Shown: in pieces, positions 30,820 through 35,811 of the stretch
How the letters are laid out: each line of letters opens with the position of its first letter
Numbering within the stretch: the first letter of the stretch is position 1
DNA from: Welwitschia mirabilis
Lineage: Eukaryota > Gnetophyta > Gnetopsida > Welwitschiales
Direction of reading: 5' to 3'
DNA: 35,811 nt
Assembly (NCBI GenBank): GCA_051453625.1
Contig: JBOZIK010000001.1
Location: forward strand, 11,133,067 to 11,168,877
Made by a program: the position numbers and the translations under genes
Notes under the pieces: model-generated
Databases searched by the model: none
The model's input: only the letters and a program-made list of their open reading frames with translations
Told to the model about the DNA's origin: nothing

Positions 30820-31148
30820 TTAAGTGCAGCTCTTTTTATTACAGAAGCTGAATATGTCGTTTTGAGGGATGCTGAAAAATGAATGATATGGCAAAATATA
30901 TTTTGGGTTGATTTGGACTTCAACATGCCAAATTCATTATACATTGTGATAGTTGGAGTGCTATTCACTTGATAAAGAGTTTTGCATATCGTGCAACAAT
31001 GACATATTGATATAAAGTATCACTTATCAGTATTATCAGGTAGGTGACTGAAAACAAGAAGCTGGACATTGAGAAAACACATAATCAGGCTAACCTAGCA
31101 GACTTCTTATCCAAGGCTATTGCTGCTTCCAAACAACAATGTATTTGA
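30820..31148 (+). pseudogene. Copia RNase H and pol end, second element
   Basis: Plus-strand sequence reads TEAEYVVLRDAEK, the copia RNase H motif, then after a stop IWQNIF, and after a frameshift LGLQHAKFIIHCDSWSAIHL, KKLDIEKTHNQANLADFLSK, with a stop at 31146-31148. These are the last RNase H motifs and the 'ADFLSK' tail of copia pol. An intact copy would have no stop at 30870 and one frame. This element is on the opposite strand to the copia element at 2.8-16.5 kb and the residues differ, so it is a separate insertion. Its gag, integrase and RT were not found upstream in 29.2-30.8 kb, so it is truncated or deleted. Confidence 0.82.
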
Positions 31149-31229
31149 TGATTTGTGCTTGAAAACATGTTCTTGGAGCTTTTGGAAGCAATGGATCTCT
31201 GTTCAACAATTTGCCTTTAAATGGGAGAG

Positions 31230-31560
31230 TGTTATTTGTGAAGCCAAATTGTCCTAATAACTTTGTTTTTCTCGTTTGTTACATTTTAATATCATGAGAC
31301 AATGTTGTAAGTGTTCAGGTTATAAGGCCACATTTACGGGCATTTTGTTTCATTACTGGAAGTAAAGTGGGCTTAGAAAAAGGAGGAAAAACATTAATGA
31401 TCTTTCAAAGTATTCGGCTGTTTGGGAATGAATTGATAACTTTTCTTGTCATTTGGCAATAGGATTCACTTCTGTGAGTGTTTTTTGCGTGCTTGTACTT
31501 TTCTTTTTGTGTTAACTTAAGCTTTGCTTCCTGTTGATGTTTTCCTTTGTATGAGGGGGA
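31230..31560 (+). repeat. Start of the copia 3' LTR
   Basis: A purine run AAATGGGAGAG (31219-31229) is followed by TGTTATTTGTGAAGCC. This is the usual join of polypurine tract and LTR start (TGTT). The right end was not fixed: no paired LTR or target duplication could be seen, so 31560 is a rough limit. Confidence 0.55.
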
Positions 31561-34032
31561 CTTATCATGTTAACTCTTTGTGAGTTTGCTGTTTCCATGT
31601 CATCAGGTATTTTCTTTATTTTCATAACACATGTTTTTTCAAATATAAGATTATTACAAAATCTAAAACATAAGAATAAAGAAATATTGTTAATTGTCAA
31701 ATTAGTTTTGGTTTGGAAATAATGAACTAATGCAAGAGATGAAAGCTTTGACATTCAAAATCTAGGAAACAGAAGTATTTTTTCCCATTGTATTGTGCAA
31801 AGGGATCGTTACAACTGGTGTAGTAAAGCTCACACCAAACTTGTTGAGTTGGGGTGAGTCCTGTGTTTGATGCATAAGGCGACTCTACAATATGAAATTC
31901 TCTGAGACAAGTCTGGCAGTCTTGGAGGAACCAAACTTACTAGACTCACCAGACTTGGAGAGTTCAGTGAATTTTGTGAATTCATCCCTGAGAAAATATA
32001 AGCTAGTGTTCATCAACAGATGTTAGAGGTTGGTACATATTTGGTTGAACTCATTGAGAGGAGTGTGGTGATCTTGGACTTGTCAGACTTACTTGATTGG
32101 CCAAACTCGACAAGTTTGGTAGCTTGTGCTAGTTTACGAGGTTCAAATTCGCCCAAGATAGCAGAAGTTGGTTTCCATTGGGAGAGTTCAGAGGTTAAAA
32201 CATATTGGATACAAATCTATCTAAGTATCTGATGCCGTTAAGCGACACTACTGTATTCTTTGCTATAATTATATTTATCAAATATATGGAGACATGTCAT
32301 TTGTAACCATCTCCGAGGCCATCCAAGATATATGAAGAAGTTTCTTTAGAAAACTTAAAAAAAATGGTGCTAGATCTGTTTTATCTATCATATCATCATA
32401 GCTATAACTTTCTCATATAAAATACTTTTAAGAAGCTGCAAAATGTTTGGAATCCTTGTTTAACGAAAAAGCACTCAGAAATCTTTTCCTTTGGAGGTCA
32501 TTGAATAAGGGAGACAGGCCAAACTTTTTGTCAAAACCATTTTATCAGCATATCCTTTATACTCTTTTGATGTAGGTCTAATATCATTTAGGCTTGCTAG
32601 TTTAGAGTTTGGAATACAAAACTATTAAGTTCCACATCTTATGTATATATCACAGCTCACTTATCATACAATTGTTTGTTTTGAGCATTTTGTTAAAGCA
32701 AGAGCTGCTTTAAAATTTAAATAATCAGAAGTTAAAGAGAAAGTTTACTAAAACTCATGCGCCACACTTATATCTTACTTAGAAATGCTCTTTCTCCTGT
32801 TTGAATACATGAAAATCCTTAAAACTAATGAAAACTTCATGTTGTTCTAGGCTTGTTGCCTTCCTGAGTCTATCATCAAGTTTGTTGATTTTTGCTCAGT
32901 TTGGGTGGTGACTCTAAGTTTGATGAGCAAAATGAGTTTGCTACTATGGTTGTAACAGAAGGATGGAAAGATAAGATTCTGTTAATATTTTAGAACTTCT
33001 TTATATCAACATATGAAAAATGGTTTATGGTCAAAGATAGATGAATCAATGTGATAATTTTTAGGAGATAGGGTATCAGATTCCTATCTAGATAACTTGA
33101 AAATCCAACTAGAAAGAAATGTATTTGCACCTGCAGAAAGTATAGAACCAAAGAAAATGGGACCTTTGATAGGTTCTTCCCAGAGTCTTTTTGATTGATT
33201 ATTCTCTTACTTAGGCCAAAGGATTTCTGGCTATTCCTTTTACTTGCGTATAATGAAATTGAATTCTTGTCTTTATGTATAGAAGTTGTTTCTTTGTTTC
33301 TATGGTTCAAGTTATGTAATAATCTTACATTTCATACAAGACGTAGTTTGTACATTATCAAATTTTGTCCTGCATGACAGCACTTTCTATTGAATAGAAA
33401 GACACATATTTTTTAATTTCATACCACTGTTCTGTTTCTTGTTTTCTTGAGTATTAGGCTAAAAAGAATTTTAATTTGTTTCCCTCATTCTCTTTCCTTT
33501 ATGAGTGCATACATCCAACAAATTTGGTCCTCAGTGCTATGTTCAAATTATTTTGGCTACTTTTGGTTGCTACTCAATTTACATGACAACCTTTTCATTA
33601 CAGCATAATGTCTGTTAATTCTGTTTTGTGTACTGCCAGTGGCTTATTGGTGGATATGGTGCTTTCAAGTTATTATCTGCACATTGCAATTATTCCTTTG
33701 TTCAAAGCTCTTTATTATGTCGCCTCCGATCTTCTTGAGGAGAAGGCAATTGATTACTAAAAAGGAAATTCTCCATTATTGCTTTAATTTTTAGTTTACT
33801 TGTCCATACATTAAAAGTTGCGTTTTTTGATTTATTAAAGGTTTCTCTTACTGGGATGCTCTGGTTATCCAAAAAGAGATATCAGCTATAAACTTTCACA
33901 GCTGTGTGTCATCTTCCATTAAACAGTTCATACATGAATCAAGACTCTTATGTTTGTATCATCTAGAACCAATACCTGATTAAAATTTCAGAACTAGTAA
34001 CCATCTCACAATGAAAGAAATATTAATCTTTC
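31561..34032. other. Gene-poor stretch with a repeat segment
   Basis: At about 31850-32170 the sequence repeats short ACTCACCAGACTTGG/TTGGTGAGT-type motifs in both orientations, as does 35400-35510; they look like a decayed repeat family. A few short plus-strand frames (for example GGDSKFDEQNEFATMVV near 32910 after a TTTGCTCAG, and WLIGGYGAFKLLSAH near 33641 after CTGCCAG) could be exons but are too short to support. Otherwise nothing recognised. Confidence 0.4.
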
Positions 34033-34763
34033 NNNNNNNNNNNNNNNNNNNNNNNNNNNNNNNNNNNNNNNNNNNNNNNNNNNNNNNNNNNNNNNNNNNN
34101 NNNNNNNNNNNNNNNNNNNNNNNNNNNNNNNNNNNNNNNNNNNNNNNNNNNNNNNNNNNNNNNNNNNNNNNNNNNNNNNNNNNNNNNNNNNNNNNNNNNN
34201 NNNNNNNNNNNNNNNNNNNNNNNNNNNNNNNNNNNNNNNNNNNNNNNNNNNNNNNNNNNNNNNNNNNNNNNNNNNNNNNNNNNNNNNNNNNNNNNNNNNN
34301 NNNNNNNNNNNNNNNNNNNNNNNNNNNNNNNNNNNNNNNNNNNNNNNNNNNNNNNNNNNNNNNNNNNNNNNNNNNNNNNNNNNNNNNNNNNNNNNNNNNN
34401 NNNNNNNNNNNNNNNNNNNNNNNNNNNNNNNNNNNNNNNNNNNNNNNNNNNNNNNNNNNNNNNNNNNNNNNNNNNNNNNNNNNNNNNNNNNNNNNNNNNN
34501 NNNNNNNNNNNNNNNNNNNNNNNNNNNNNNNNNNNNNNNNNNNNNNNNNNNNNNNNNNNNNNNNNNNNNNNNNNNNNNNNNNNNNNNNNNNNNNNNNNNN
34601 NNNNNNNNNNNNNNNNNNNNNNNNNNNNNNNNNNNNNNNNNNNNNNNNNNNNNNNNNNNNNNNNNNNNNNNNNNNNNNNNNNNNNNNNNNNNNNNNNNNN
34701 NNNNNNNNNNNNNNNNNNNNNNNNNNNNNNNNNNNNNNNNNNNNNNNNNNNNNNNNNNNNNNN
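34033..34763. other. Assembly gap (731 N)
   Basis: The edges share no visible repeat, so real sequence may be missing here. Confidence 0.9.
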
Positions 34764-35811
34764 AAAATGTAATCAATAGAAATAATATACTGCAGGATCA
34801 AGGATGGCCTGTGTTTTAAGTGTACAACTCTTCCTCCTTTAGATTTATTTTGTCTTTTGGATTGCTCTTGGGACAAACTCAGCAAAATATTGTTTATGAT
34901 ATAATGCTTATTCATATTGTTTTAATTCTTTTATTTTTTTCCCCTTGCATTTAATGCTCAAAATTTTCATGGTCAATGAACTGCTTTTGCCCCATGAGGT
35001 AGAAAGCCATATTGGCTCCCAAATAACATGTCTGGAAACAGAGCAGTCCTGTATTAATATCAGCCAAGAAGGCTACACAAGCATTAGCCACTAGGCAGTG
35101 CATGGCAACTCTTTCATGTAGAGTAGCAGGCAAGAATTTAGAATATTAACATAACCTCATAGAAACTATGCAGAGCAAACTATTTCACTTGTAAAGAAGG
35201 TATGTTTTGTTCTTTAGGAATGTTAGATATTAGAACACTAATGGTAGTATTTGACCAAATTCACTTCCCTAGCAATGGTGATGTAGCATTTCTTATTTAC
35301 TTCATGTGCTACGATTATTTGCTTCAGCATCATATCAATTTATATACGTGAATGTGAAATTCATCAGTATTCTATATTATGTGAAGTCTGAACCATACTT
35401 GTCAGATTAAGACCTGTCACCAAACTCAGAAGGCAGTCTGGACTGGGACTCACCATTCAAACTAGGCAAAACTTGGCACACTCGGTGCAAACTCGGGAAG
35501 GCCAAAAGAGTTTCGAATAACATGCATTTTCATTAGTTTTAAGGATTTTTATGTATTTAAACAGGACAAGGAGTATTTTGAAGTAAAATATAAATGTTGT
35601 GTAATCCAAAATCATAATTAACGCGTGATAAACACATTCACCAGTTTCAGTAATTGTTGTCTTCAGCTGTTGATTGTCTAAACTTTGAAGTATCAAGTGC
35701 TTTAATAAAATACTCAAAACAAGCATAAATCTTTTGTAGGACACAGTTTTGACCTAAATGCGTAGTAAGGCCCAAAACCTTCACAAGGATCTTTTAATGA
35801 CTCAACAGTAA
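34764..35811. other. Unassigned; repeat-like motif near the right end
   Basis: A 60-codon minus-strand frame at 34951-35133 has a GC-richer, coding-like look (VAMHCLVANACVAFLADINT) but no known domain. 35400-35510 carries the ACTCGG/ACTCAC-type motif group also seen at 31850-32170, in part in reverse orientation. No gene, RNA gene or element boundary is supported. Confidence 0.35.

Noticed and set aside
32887-32993. Possible exon GGDSKFDEQNEFATMVV after TTTGCTCAG
   Set aside because: Only 29 codons, no donor or poly(A) signal that decides it, no recognised family.
33637-33740. Possible exon WLIGGYGAFKLLSAH after CTGCCAG
   Set aside because: About 25 codons before a stop, no clear donor, no family match; could be chance.
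34951-35133. 60-codon minus-strand frame as an exon
   Set aside because: Composition looks coding but there is no domain, no convincing splice sites and no neighbour exon.
1-35811. CRISPR arrays, operons, ribosome-binding sites
   Set aside because: The window is plant nuclear DNA; the tandem units seen (17.5 kb, 7.5 kb) have no constant repeat with unique spacers.

Overview
The window looks like plant nuclear DNA from a large, repeat-filled genome. It is AT-rich, holds decayed copies of all major plant retrotransposon classes (Ty3/gypsy, two Ty1/copia, an L1-type LINE, a tRNA-derived SINE), and has one gene-like region with long introns. Nearly every transposon reading frame is broken by many stops and frameshifts, so the insertions are old. 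Old, slowly removed retroelements would suit a gymnosperm, but nothing here proves the lineage. Six-plus regions are interrupted by N-gaps, several of which look like unmerged contig overlaps.

Left part (1-16.5 kb). A (CT)n microsatellite opens the window. A minus-strand Ty1/copia element (about 2.85-3.34 kb and 15.17-16.5 kb) is split by an inserted plus-strand Ty3/gypsy element of the Tat/Athila type (3334-15171). The gypsy element has both LTRs, a decayed tRNA-Asp primer-binding site, gag with an Asn/Pro-rich repeat tail, protease, reverse transcriptase, RNase H, integrase, a non-coding spacer and a polypurine tract. Removing it, with a 5-bp target duplication, puts the copia frame back in register. 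Each LTR carries five copies of a short inverted-repeat motif.

Middle part (16.5-26 kb). A minus-strand tRNA-derived SINE has two promoter heads flanking three tandem body units (17.43-17.85 kb). At 19.95-20.23 kb lies a minus-strand J-domain (DnaJ) pseudogene with a clear HPD motif. Further minus-strand coding-like sequence follows up to 21.3 kb, then an L1-type LINE (21.4-25.8 kb) with ORF1 (CCHC knuckle), endonuclease, reverse transcriptase and a terminal zinc finger. Its ORF2 contains an anomalous 68-bp G-rich tract.

Right part (26-35.8 kb). The best host-gene candidate is a first exon at 27791-27915 with a signal peptide and a mature N-terminus resembling plant multiple inositol polyphosphate phosphatase (MINPP, a histidine acid phosphatase). 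It has a good start context, a TATA-like box and an ATGTAA start-stop element just upstream. A possible second exon with a consensus donor (28287-28436) and an unidentified minus-strand exon-like frame (28876-29189) follow. A second copia fragment (RNase H plus LTR start, 30.82-31.56 kb) and unassigned, gene-poor sequence fill the rest. The catalytic exons of the phosphatase candidate were not found in the window.
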